Below, piece after piece: positions 9,581 to 18,209 of a stretch of DNA of 64,000 nt. This stretch comes from Saprospiraceae bacterium. Lineage in GTDB: Bacteria; Bacteroidota; Bacteroidia; Chitinophagales; Saprospiraceae. The translations under genes were made by a program, and so were the position numbers. Numbering within the stretch: position 1 is the stretch's first letter; each line of letters opens with the position of its first letter. The DNA lies in the NCBI GenBank assembly GCA_019638385.1, contig JAHBTW010000008.1, positions 124,001-188,000 on the forward strand. Direction: 5' to 3'. The notes beneath the pieces are model-generated. The model saw only the letters and a list, made by a program, of their open reading frames with translations. It was not told the origin of the DNA and searched no databases.

Positions 9581-11209
9581 ATGTCTATTCCAAAGGAGCC
9601 ACGGCAGTTAATGATCAACCTTATGTATTTGGTCTTAACTGCACTATTGGCACTCAACGTTTCGGCGGAGGTCATGAACGCTTTCCTTACGCTCGATGAC
9701 GGCAACAAAGCCAGCATCGGTACGGTTACCGGGCAGTTGGAAAGCACCGTCAAAGGCGTTAAAGAACTGCTGAATGATCCGTCTAAAGCAAAATTTCAGG
9801 CCATCGGCCCTGCTATGGACGAAGTGCAGCGCACCTCTGCAGCTTTTATTGCTGAAGCAGATCAACTGCGCGACAAACTCATTGATGCAGCCGGCAACCA
9901 AAACGGAAAAGTGGATGATGATGACTATGTTCAGTCCTATGGTATGCGAGTACCCAGAGGTATGAAGAACAAAGACATCACCACCCATATTCTGGTGCAA
10001 GAGGGTGAAGGCGAGAAGATTAAAGCAAGCATTATTTCCACCCGTCAGCAGTTGATTGATATTTATACCAAACTGCTCACGGATAACGGCCAAGCTTTCG
10101 GCCTCAAACCGGAAGAAATTCAGACTCGCATCCAGAGCGTCGCTCAGAACATGCCGTTCAAAATTGACGACGAGACTTGGAAAAATACCAAAGACAAAAA
10201 GAGCTGGGCGGATTTCAAATTCCGTCAAATGCCGCTCGCAGCCGTATTACCGCTCATGTCTCAAATGGAAGCTGACCTGAAAAGCTCGGAAGCAGCCATG
10301 ATCAACAGCATGGCCGAAATGACCGGCGGTCGTATCATTGAATTCAACCAATTCTTCCCTGTGGTGCAAGCCGAGAAGAGCTATGTCATTTCCGGCGAGC
10401 CGTTTAATGCGGAAATCTCCATCGGAAGTTACTCCAGTTCGCTCGATCCCAAGGACATCGTTCTTTCTGTGAACGGTTCGGCGATGCGGGTAGGAGAAGA
10501 TGGTAAGGCCAAGTACACAACTACGACCGGCGCTACCGGCCCTCAAACGCTCAACTTGGGCGTACGGGTTACCAACCCGCTGACCGGCGAAGTCACGGAA
10601 GGTAAAAGCACTTACACCTACGAGGTAGGCCGTCGTTCTGTCGCCGTATCTGCCGATAAAATGAACGTGTTCTACATCGGTGTAGAAAACCCGGTATCTG
10701 TATCGGCTGCCGGTATTTCTTCCAATGATTTGCGCGTATCGGCAAGCGGCGGCGGTATCAGCCTGCGCAGCACCGGCACCGGTAAGTACATCGCTACCGT
10801 TACCACGCAAGGCGAAGCCAGAATTTCCGTGAGCGGCGGCGGGTTAAATGCCAGTTCGTTTCCTTTCCGCGTTAAAAAAATTCCCGATCCGGTCGCACGT
10901 TTGAGCCGGTCTATGGGCGGTGAAATGGGATCCGGCGAATTCAAAGCGCAAGGTGGTCTGGGTGCTTTCTTAGACAACTTCGACTTCGACGCGAAGTGTG
11001 AAATTCAAGGCTACTCGCTGGTATATGCCCCTGCACGGCAGGACGTAGTAGAATCGGTCAACGGCGGTGGTCGCTACAATGACAAATCAATGCGGTTGGT
11101 TCAACAAGCCAAGCCCGGTGATCGCTACTTTTTCGACGACGTGAAGGCTCGTTGCCCCGGTGATGCCGCCGGCCGTCCCATCAACTCCTTGGTGTTTAAG
11201 ATCAAGTAA
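9581..11209 (+). CDS. gldM: T9SS motor/stalk protein GldM (PorM)
   Basis: A 542-residue protein with one N-terminal membrane helix (about 10-30, in the typical opening KEPRQLMINLMYLVLTALLA) that inserts into the GldL pentamer. A long periplasmic part follows: a helical domain (about 35-225) and beta-rich Ig-like domains to the C-terminus, which contact the GldK/GldN ring. Length and domain order match the family. It lies between gldL and gldN, as in other Bacteroidota. Confidence 0.97.
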   Translation: MSIPKEPRQLMINLMYLVLTALLALNVSAEVMNAFLTLDDGNKASIGTVTGQLESTVKGVKELLNDPSKAKFQAIGPAMDEVQRTSAAFIAEADQLRDKLIDAAGNQNGKVDDDDYVQSYGMRVPRGMKNKDITTHILVQEGEGEKIKASIISTRQQLIDIYTKLLTDNGQAFGLKPEEIQTRIQSVAQNMPFKIDDETWKNTKDKKSWADFKFRQMPLAAVLPLMSQMEADLKSSEAAMINSMAEMTGGRIIEFNQFFPVVQAEKSYVISGEPFNAEISIGSYSSSLDPKDIVLSVNGSAMRVGEDGKAKYTTTTGATGPQTLNLGVRVTNPLTGEVTEGKSTYTYEVGRRSVAVSADKMNVFYIGVENPVSVSAAGISSNDLRVSASGGGISLRSTGTGKYIATVTTQGEARISVSGGGLNASSFPFRVKKIPDPVARLSRSMGGEMGSGEFKAQGGLGAFLDNFDFDAKCEIQGYSLVYAPARQDVVESVNGGGRYNDKSMRLVQQAKPGDRYFFDDVKARCPGDAAGRPINSLVFKIK

Positions 11210-11276
11210 CTTTTGTGTGTTAAAGTGAAATAGCAGGCCGGTCTGGGCCGTTCCATTGTCGCACTTTCAACGTTTT

Positions 11277-11330
11277 TCCGGGCGAAGCCGATTCTAAAGA
11301 GGTTTCCAATTTAAAATCGCTTCGCCCGGA
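11277..11330. other. Long-stem hairpin between gldM and gldN
   Basis: Positions 11277-11293 pair with 11315-11330 (one bulge), enclosing a 21-base AT-rich loop. The downstream flank is A-rich rather than T-rich, so it is not a plus-strand terminator. It may protect or process the gldLM message, or alter gldN dose. The hairpin is seen; the role is guessed. Confidence 0.5.
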
Positions 11331-11353
11331 CGAACAAAAAATCGAAAACAACT

Positions 11354-12211
11354 ATGAAAATTGCTCTTTTCGCCTTCTTAGGCATTATGATGTTGACGGT
11401 TTCACCGCTGGTCGCTCAATTTCCGAGCAACATCATGACAGAATCCGGTCAAACGGATAAAACAGTACCACTCGACGATATCGTCGAAAAGCGTACCGTC
11501 CTCGAAAAGCGCGTCATGCCGTACGACCCTCTCCGCGAAGCGGATATTTTCTGGGAAAAGCGGATTTGGCGCGTTATTGACGTGCGGGAGAAAATGAACC
11601 TCCCCTTCGCTTACCCGGAGCGCCCGTTCTTCAGCATCCTGCTGGATGCCGCTAAGTCCGGCGAAATCACGGTGTTCAGTACGGAAAACGACAAGTTTAC
11701 CATCCCGATGACAACCGAAGAAGTTACTTCTATCGGCGCTAACATTGACACCATCACCATCACCGACCCGGAAACCTACGAAGAAGTAGAGCAAATCGTT
11801 CGCAACGAAATCAACCCCGAAGACGTGAAGCGTTTCCGTCTGAAGGAGATTTGGTTCTTCGACCGCGAAACCTCCACCCTTCAGGTAAGAATACTCGGCA
11901 TCGCTCCCTTATACGATGAGCGGGACGATAACGGAAACTTCAAGTACGAAAAGGCGCTGTTTTGGGTCTATTACCCGGAAGCCCGCCAAATATTGGCGCG
12001 CGAAAGGGTGTTCAACATAGGCAACGACTCCTCGCCCCTCACCTGGGAAGACCTTATGGAAATGCGGTTCTTCTCCAGCTACATCTTCAAAGAAACCAAC
12101 GTGCATGACCGCCGTTTGTCCGACTACCTCAGCGGCGTTGACCTGCTGATGGAAGGCGAAAGAATCAAACAAGAGATTTTCAGCTTCGAACACGACCTCT
12201 GGTCGTACTAA
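11354..12211 (+). CDS. gldN: T9SS periplasmic ring protein GldN (PorN)
   Basis: A 285-residue secreted protein with a signal peptide (1 to about 21, ending LVAQ). The mature part holds the family core: EKRTVLEKRVMPYD, ADIFWEKRIWRVIDVREKMN, and a central KEIWFFDRETSTLQVRILGI. GldN forms the periplasmic ring with GldK. It is last in the cluster and is followed directly by a strong terminator, so the gld unit ends here. Confidence 0.96.
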   Translation: MKIALFAFLGIMMLTVSPLVAQFPSNIMTESGQTDKTVPLDDIVEKRTVLEKRVMPYDPLREADIFWEKRIWRVIDVREKMNLPFAYPERPFFSILLDAAKSGEITVFSTENDKFTIPMTTEEVTSIGANIDTITITDPETYEEVEQIVRNEINPEDVKRFRLKEIWFFDRETSTLQVRILGIAPLYDERDDNGNFKYEKALFWVYYPEARQILARERVFNIGNDSSPLTWEDLMEMRFFSSYIFKETNVHDRRLSDYLSGVDLLMEGERIKQEIFSFEHDLWSY

Positions 12212-12245
12212 TATTCTTCCAAGACTGTAAAGTCGTTGGAAACAC

Positions 12246-12282
12246 AATCCCGAACTTGGAAACCCAGGTTCGGGATTTTTTT
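12246..12282 (+). terminator. Intrinsic terminator after gldN
   Basis: A 14-bp stem (12246-12259 with 12264-12277, one G-T pair, loop AAAC) runs directly into a T tract at 12276-12282. It ends the gldKLMN unit 35 bases after the gldN stop. Confidence 0.9.
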
Positions 12283-12290
12283 ATGCCCGC

Positions 12291-12408
12291 AGGGATAGAA
12301 TCCCTCTACCGGTAATTACAAGCGCAGGGATTCTATCCCTTAGCCTGCCTGCTCGCAGGGATAGAATACCTCTACACCGCCGATCACAAGCGCAGGGATT
12401 CTATCCCT
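12291..12408. repeat. Two units of the AGGGAT palindrome repeat, left cluster
   Basis: Each unit of about 50 bp has AGGGATAGAATCCCT, about 20 bases, then the inverse AGGGATTCTATCCCT. Copies: 12291-12305 with 12326-12340, and 12357-12371 (one mismatch) with 12394-12408. Each element is itself a palindrome with a 3-base asymmetric centre, so a unit can fold as two small hairpins or one large one. Confidence 0.9.
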
Positions 12409-12492
12409 TAGGCCTGCACCTTGGGAGCATGACGCTGCCGTTCGTGTACCGGCGAGGTTCATTCGCCGGTGCGATAAAATTGCTGCAACAAG

Positions 12493-12711
12493 CATGAGTC
12501 ATCTCGACTTCTGAAACTGACCTCGGAGAGGTCAAACATTTGTAGATCAGTAAATTGATATTTATAACGACCTCGGAGAGGTCGAATATTAACATGCTGA
12601 ACACAGATTTTTCACCGTTGTGCGACCTCTCCGAGGTCGAAACGAACATCATTTTGGCGATTTCTACAAACTTGCGACCTCTCCGAGGTCGAAAATTCGG
12701 GATGACTCATG
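12493..12711. repeat. 219-bp symmetric inverted-repeat core with GACCTC palindromes
   Basis: Outer arms CATGAGTCATC (12493-12503) and GATGACTCATG (12701-12711) are exact inverse copies. Inside, GACCTCGGAGAGGTC occurs at 12519-12533 and 12569-12583, and its inverse GACCTCTCCGAGGTC at 12624-12638 and 12676-12690. The block has no reading frame of note. It resembles a small non-autonomous element or a BIME-like mosaic; no transposase is nearby. Confidence 0.85.
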
Positions 12712-12762
12712 TTTAGAAAATCTCGCCGGTACGTTGGGAGCGTGACGCGCTCTCCCGCCCGC

Positions 12763-12876
12763 AGGGATAGAATCCCTCCACCGGCAATTACAAGCGCAGG
12801 GATTCTATCCCTACACGCCCGGCCGCAGGGATAGAATCCCTCTACTGACTGTTACAAGCGAAGGGATTCTATCCCT
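12763..12876. repeat. Two units of the AGGGAT palindrome repeat, right cluster
   Basis: Same unit as at 12291-12408: 12763-12777 with 12798-12812, and 12827-12841 with 12862-12876. A sequence like TTGGGAGCRTGACG stands between each AGGGAT cluster and the central inverted repeat (near 12421 and 12733), so the 12.29-12.88 kb gene-free stretch is one composite array between gldN and porU. Confidence 0.9.
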
Positions 12877-12897
12877 TGAACCGGTTCGTTGGGAGTA

Positions 12898-15800
12898 TCA
12901 ACGGAGAATAACCAATTTCCCGATCCCGTTTTTGAAAAAGGCATCCGTACCGGTGTCTTGTTTCAGGAGATCTTTCCCATCGCGGTCTTTAGCCATGATT
13001 TGGTAGAGATACACCCCGTTGGCTAAGCGATCGCCGTAAGTATCAGTGGCATTCCAGGCAAAGTCGGTTTGATGCGTACCGATGCGCAGCGGGCCGAGTT
13101 CATCCTGCGTGAGTTCGCGTACGATGCGCCCCGAAACGGTCATGATGCGGATGACGAAGAATGCCGGCGCTTCTTCCCCGGTAAGGGTATAAACGAAGCG
13201 GGTGGAGGTGGTAAACGGATTGGGGTAATTGAGCACATTCGATATGCGCGCCTCGGTGATGACCTCAAAATTGATGCGGTAGTCCACTTCGCCCGAAGTA
13301 TTGCCGGTGGCGTCGCGGCCCTGCACGATGAGGGTGTAGGTTCCGCTTTGTTCAAAGTGGGGCGTGAGTTCTATCGCAGCGCGGTTGTCGGCGCCGGGTG
13401 TACTGCCGGCGGGGATGAAACGCACATAAGCGGCATCCAAGGGCACGGCCGCCACATCGGCCGCGCCGGGCGTCCGCAGCAGAATCTTGAACAGCGAAGT
13501 ATCGTCGAGGCGGAGCCAGGGATTCTCATCGCGCAGCATGATAGAAATAAAAGGCTTGGCCGATACGAGTTCGCCATCCATGATGCGCCGCCCGTCGAAG
13601 GTGACGTCCAATAGCGGATTGCGGCGGTCCTGTTCCACATAAAAATCTACTATACCGGTATTGTTAAAGGTGTACAACTCCGGTTGGTCGCGGTCGGGGT
13701 TTACCTCTATGCGCAACTGTTGCAAGCCCGTGAGGTTGCGGGTATCCGCTTGCAAGGTGGCGGAGAGCGTGTCATTGGACGGAAGCGGAGCAAAGCGCCG
13801 GTCCGTAATTAGCCGGTTGCCGGCTTGATCGGTGATGATAAACCGCACTAAGAGGCTGTCCATGCCCACGGTCGTGATGTTCTGCACCGCTACGCTGAGC
13901 GAAAGCGGTTCGCCCTGTTGCAGGGTGTCTTTATGAAAACTGAACTGCGCCGCCGGATTCAGCACTGCATCGGGCAAACCCTCGTACAGCACCCGCCAGA
14001 AAGGAAGCTGCGGCGCCGTTCGGAAGGTTTCATCGCTCGATTGGAACACCAAACGCAGATAAGGAAATTCGGTACTGCTGATGTCCGTCAGGCTCGTATC
14101 GGGTACGGTCAGGTTTTGAATCAAAACCGCCTCCGTAGAATCCGGCCGGATGCCATAGACGGTGAGCGTCCACTCGTCTTCCGGAGTGACCTCAGTGATT
14201 TGCCGGTGCAGCGAACCCCAGTTTTGTGCCGGCCCGATGCGCAGGGAGCGCATTTCGCCCTCATCCCAGCGACCGTTGATATACACCACTTCCTGTAATT
14301 GCTCGTCAAGTTCCACCAAGCGCTCCCTTACGGGAAAAGACGGATCGTCCTTTTTGTACATAATGGCATACGGCTTAGGCCCGGTCTCGGCGGTGCTGCG
14401 AATGAGTTGTGCGCCCTGCTCTTCCAGTACTTGAAAGAGGTTGGTACCTATGGTCAGCGAATCGGCCGCCCAAGCCTCCGGCATATAGCTCGTATTGGGA
14501 TATTGTATGGTATAGAGAATGACGTAATTCCCAGAAGGGATGGTGTCTTTCAAAAAATTGATGGCCCTTTGTCGCCACTCCGCCGTAGTCGTCCAATAAG
14601 GGAAGTGTCCGTGTTCTCTGGCCCATTCGGTAGGTTGGCGGCTGCCGTACTGCCCCGGGTAGAGGTTTATCCAGGGATCGGCCGTGATGGAGTCCAATAC
14701 AAAAATATAGACACCCCTATTGACCGGGGTATTATGTTCGATAAAGAAGTGCGAGATATTATCAATATCCACCCCGATAGGAAAATTACCAAATACGGCA
14801 TTATTGATGCGGACGGTTTTGATATTGTCGAGGTACGCTAAGCGCCGGGTCTGTTCGGGTATTTGTTTATTGACGAGCCGGTTTTCCAGGAACTGAAAAT
14901 AGTGGGATTGATTCCAGCCCTCAGCGCTACCTTGTAAATAGAGGAAAGAACTTCCGCGCCAGGTGTAGCCTACGCCGGCCACGCTGTCGGGGCTGATGCG
15001 CCAGTAATACACGGTGCTGTCGCGCCAGGGCAGGTTGGGCGTCCATTCCAGAAGACCGCCGTTTTGTGCGAGCGAGTGTCGCAGGAGCGCCGGGCTGTCG
15101 AATTGCCGGGTAGTGTCTATTTCAAAAAGATAGGTCTGCTCTGGTGCAAAAAGATCGGCCGACGAGGCTTTGAGCGTCACCGGGCTGCCGCCGGCAATGC
15201 CCAGATCGGGCGGATACAATGGGATGGCGCCATTCGCAAACACATAGAATTCCAATCCCTCCTGGCTTTGATCATTGCGTAGGGTGTTGTTTTGTTCGGC
15301 GGCGGGGAGCGGTCCTTCTGCTATTTCATCATCGGCGTCTATTTTGACCAATAGTCGGTTCAAGCCCACCGCGCGTTCGCCGAAAACCGGCAGCCGGAAC
15401 GAGTAGCTTTGGCTAAACCGGGGCGTGGGGATGCGCTGCCGCAGACTGAGCAGCTCCAGCCCGTCGGGAAACCGCCGCGTGATTTCGATGAAACAACTGT
15501 CAGGCACCCCTTTGCCGATGTTGCGGACGCTGAGCCGGACTTCGATGCTGTCCAATTGGGCATTCACAACGCGGGGTTCAATGGAAGCCTCGGCGCTGCG
15601 CATCAGATAGTCGGGTTTGTCGAAAGGGGTAATGACCAATGCCGGGTCGCCGTGCAGGGTAAATTGATGCAGGAGCGCCTGACTGGTCGTGTTGTTGAGC
15701 TGCCGAATGCACTGCTGCTGTATGTCGCCGATTCCTTGCCCGTAGTGACTGCCGCCGAGGTTGTTGTAATATGCCTGCGCATAAGTGTTGAGCGCTGAGA

Positions 15801-17883
15801 TATAACCCAGACCGGTGGAGGCAAAAAAGGCAAGCGCACCTTTGTCCGGCTGAAAAATGAAGTTTTCGCTCACGTTTCGTTCTCCGGTGTGAATTTGGCC
15901 GGAGTAACATCCCAAAGAAAAAATAACGGGATACCGCCCGGCATTTCGATAGGTGGCCGGATCGTCTATGACAAAATCGAAACCACCGGCGGCGGAGTGC
16001 CCGAAAAAAGTAATAACGCCGGCTCCATCGTTGATGCGCTGTGTGAGCGCTTCGGAAACGGACTGCTGTATCGGGTCGGAATTGGTTTTGTAAAACGACT
16101 GTACGTTGGCGCCGAAAGCGTTGTTGCGCAGGATGTTTTCCATTTGGGTCAGCGCGCTTTTGATGAATTGCTGTTCGCCGCCCACCGCCCCGCCGCCGAG
16201 GTGTACCACTTCCTTGCGCCACTCGCGGTCCGCCTCCTCCGGCGCATCGAAGGTGCTTTCGTGCTGCATTACTTTGTCCAAATACAACTGTACTTCCGCC
16301 GGCGTGGAAGCCGCAATGCGCCCGATGGGTAAAACGGGCACATTGGTGTAGTTGGATGCGATGAGCAGATTGTCGGAGCCGGGCGTGCCGAAAGTAGGCA
16401 CATAATAAGTACCCGCCACCGCCGCTGCGGTACGCCCCGCATCGTACTGCCGTCCTTTGCCGATGAGCAGCACATATTTCGCATCAGCCCATTGGCGCAC
16501 GAAGTGGTGTACGGCATTGCGAATGGACAGCGGATGCCGGTGAACGCCGTAGGCGAACTGATCGTAGAGTTGCTCCACGTCTAATATTACCGTGCCATAC
16601 CCGCCGCCCGCCTGCGAAGCCCGGTAATCGGCGTACGCCTGTACGGGATTGTTGCCGTTGCCGTCGTCGTAGAGGCGCGGGTGCGAAATGATGATGTACT
16701 CCGCATCGGCGGCGCTGTAGTCGGTAAAAGTGACGGGGCGCAGGGCCGTTACGGTTCTCACGCCGCTGTTGGCATTGATCAACAACAATTCGCGCGGCAC
16801 ATCGGAGGGCGGCAGTAGCACACGCACCGTGCCGGCGTTCAGTTCTGTCGTTATCCGAATTCGGTTACTAATGTCATACAATACGGGCGGTACATTGCCT
16901 GCGTTGAAATTGCTGATTTCGAGGTATCGGGCTTGCTCCGATGCCGCTATGCGGAAGGGAAAGGCCGTTTGGTTGCCAAAATCAAAAGATCGGGGATAGG
17001 TAAGGCTCGCCCAGGCAATGGCGTGCATATCGTTGGAACCCGCAGCGCCGGTCATCACCAATGCCTCGGTTGCGGCGAGATTGGCAGCAGGTTTTTCAAA
17101 TGCGACTTCGTGCAGGCGATAACCGGTAAAGGTTTCAGAAAAAAGAGTAACGTCGCTCACAGTGAATCGCAAATCGTGAGGGCGGTTGTTGGAAAACAAT
17201 CGCAACCGAAAGGTACTGTTGATGCCGCCCGGATGACTGAAACGGGGCTGAAAGGTAATGGTTGCAGTACGCGCAAAATTCCTCGCAAAGCCCTCGCCCT
17301 CATCAAAACTGGATTCGGCTACGCCTTCATTGTCAGTTTTTTGTACTACAGCATCGCCGAACACCTGCCTCAGTTCATGCCAAAACCAATCCTCTTTGGG
17401 CGGCAGGTTGCTCAGGTCGTTGGCTACGTTTTGGTATCGCAGGGTAGGCGTGCCGGGATCGGCCCAGGTGAGAAAATACGCGCTCGTATCGGTCGAGATG
17501 CTGTACAGCGGATTGAGCATTTCGGCATCCGGGTCGCGGTACAGGTGTCGGTCCAATTCGCCCCGGTTGCGCTGCCCGTAAAACTCGATGAAATCACCGG
17601 CGACAAACACGCCCGGCGTGCTGGCGTAAATCGGCACTTCTTCGCCCAAACGGTAGAGCTGAAACTGCGACCCGGCTACGCTTTCCACCGGGATGCCCTG
17701 CGCCGTAAGCGTGGCATAAGGAATGCGGTAAATGCCGTCATCGGCAGCCAATATTTTGAACCAGGGCCGGTCGTACCGAATCCACTCGTTGCCGTACAAC
17801 GTATCGGTTCCGTTCCACATTTGCGCGTGGAGCGCCGGAACGACCAAACAGCATAGCACAGTAAAAGTGTAGTAAAGTCGCAT
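12898..17883 (-). CDS. porU: Type IX secretion system sortase PorU
   Basis: A 1661-residue gingipain-type C25 cysteine peptidase. It has a signal peptide (1 to about 20, ending LHAQ), a long beta-rich N-terminal region, and a C25 catalytic domain at about 390-770 with H629 in FFGHSAAGG and C659 in SLGCYSG, spaced as in gingipains. Ig-like domains follow, and the C-terminus (NVLNYPNPF...NGVYLYQI) is FlgD/CTD-like. PorU removes T9SS sorting signals at the cell surface and attaches cargo. The protein is clearly longer than P. gingivalis PorU (about 1158 residues), mostly from added region between the catalytic part and the CTD. It converges with gldN across the repeat island. ATG at 17883 gives the signal peptide directly. 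Confidence 0.93.
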   Translation of the reverse strand: MRLYYTFTVLCCLVVPALHAQMWNGTDTLYGNEWIRYDRPWFKILAADDGIYRIPYATLTAQGIPVESVAGSQFQLYRLGEEVPIYASTPGVFVAGDFIEFYGQRNRGELDRHLYRDPDAEMLNPLYSISTDTSAYFLTWADPGTPTLRYQNVANDLSNLPPKEDWFWHELRQVFGDAVVQKTDNEGVAESSFDEGEGFARNFARTATITFQPRFSHPGGINSTFRLRLFSNNRPHDLRFTVSDVTLFSETFTGYRLHEVAFEKPAANLAATEALVMTGAAGSNDMHAIAWASLTYPRSFDFGNQTAFPFRIAASEQARYLEISNFNAGNVPPVLYDISNRIRITTELNAGTVRVLLPPSDVPRELLLINANSGVRTVTALRPVTFTDYSAADAEYIIISHPRLYDDGNGNNPVQAYADYRASQAGGGYGTVILDVEQLYDQFAYGVHRHPLSIRNAVHHFVRQWADAKYVLLIGKGRQYDAGRTAAAVAGTYYVPTFGTPGSDNLLIASNYTNVPVLPIGRIAASTPAEVQLYLDKVMQHESTFDAPEEADREWRKEVVHLGGGAVGGEQQFIKSALTQMENILRNNAFGANVQSFYKTNSDPIQQSVSEALTQRINDGAGVITFFGHSAAGGFDFVIDDPATYRNAGRYPVIFSLGCYSGQIHTGERNVSENFIFQPDKGALAFFASTGLGYISALNTYAQAYYNNLGGSHYGQGIGDIQQQCIRQLNNTTSQALLHQFTLHGDPALVITPFDKPDYLMRSAEASIEPRVVNAQLDSIEVRLSVRNIGKGVPDSCFIEITRRFPDGLELLSLRQRIPTPRFSQSYSFRLPVFGERAVGLNRLLVKIDADDEIAEGPLPAAEQNNTLRNDQSQEGLEFYVFANGAIPLYPPDLGIAGGSPVTLKASSADLFAPEQTYLFEIDTTRQFDSPALLRHSLAQNGGLLEWTPNLPWRDSTVYYWRISPDSVAGVGYTWRGSSFLYLQGSAEGWNQSHYFQFLENRLVNKQIPEQTRRLAYLDNIKTVRINNAVFGNFPIGVDIDNISHFFIEHNTPVNRGVYIFVLDSITADPWINLYPGQYGSRQPTEWAREHGHFPYWTTTAEWRQRAINFLKDTIPSGNYVILYTIQYPNTSYMPEAWAADSLTIGTNLFQVLEEQGAQLIRSTAETGPKPYAIMYKKDDPSFPVRERLVELDEQLQEVVYINGRWDEGEMRSLRIGPAQNWGSLHRQITEVTPEDEWTLTVYGIRPDSTEAVLIQNLTVPDTSLTDISSTEFPYLRLVFQSSDETFRTAPQLPFWRVLYEGLPDAVLNPAAQFSFHKDTLQQGEPLSLSVAVQNITTVGMDSLLVRFIITDQAGNRLITDRRFAPLPSNDTLSATLQADTRNLTGLQQLRIEVNPDRDQPELYTFNNTGIVDFYVEQDRRNPLLDVTFDGRRIMDGELVSAKPFISIMLRDENPWLRLDDTSLFKILLRTPGAADVAAVPLDAAYVRFIPAGSTPGADNRAAIELTPHFEQSGTYTLIVQGRDATGNTSGEVDYRINFEVITEARISNVLNYPNPFTTSTRFVYTLTGEEAPAFFVIRIMTVSGRIVRELTQDELGPLRIGTHQTDFAWNATDTYGDRLANGVYLYQIMAKDRDGKDLLKQDTGTDAFFKNGIGKLVILR

Positions 17884-18013
17884 AGCACAGCGAATTTTGG
17901 GATTACAAAAGGGTATCTATTCTGATAGCTACGACCACGCCCTGCGTGGTACGAGCTGCGAGTTAACGGTTTTCAATTTAAAATATTGGTAACTATTCAG
18001 CCGGTTGTTTTCT

Positions 18014-18137
18014 GGTGACATCTGCCGCGTCCCAAACGCGGAAGGTGTCATCTGAAAACAGTAGGAGTTTGCAGGCGTTTTTTCGTGAGATGACACCTTC
18101 CGCCGCTTGTTGATGCCGGCAGGCGGCAGATGTCACC
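18014..18137. repeat. Nested inverted repeat in the porU/M16 gap
   Basis: Outer 15-bp arms (18014-18028 with 18123-18137) and inner 16-bp arms (18038-18053 with 18088-18103) are perfect inverse copies. They lie between porU and the M16 peptidase gene. The rest of this 326-base gap shows no gene. No T tract follows, so it is not a simple terminator. Confidence 0.88.
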
Positions 18138-18209
18138 TCACTGCGGGCCGAGCTGAATATTTACCCAATAAGTTACTTATACAAAAAGTGCGGGGCAATA
18201 GTTTTGGTA

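Noticed and set aside
12291..12876. CRISPR array
   Set aside because: Repeats come in inverse pairs with no constant spacer size, and no cas genes lie nearby.
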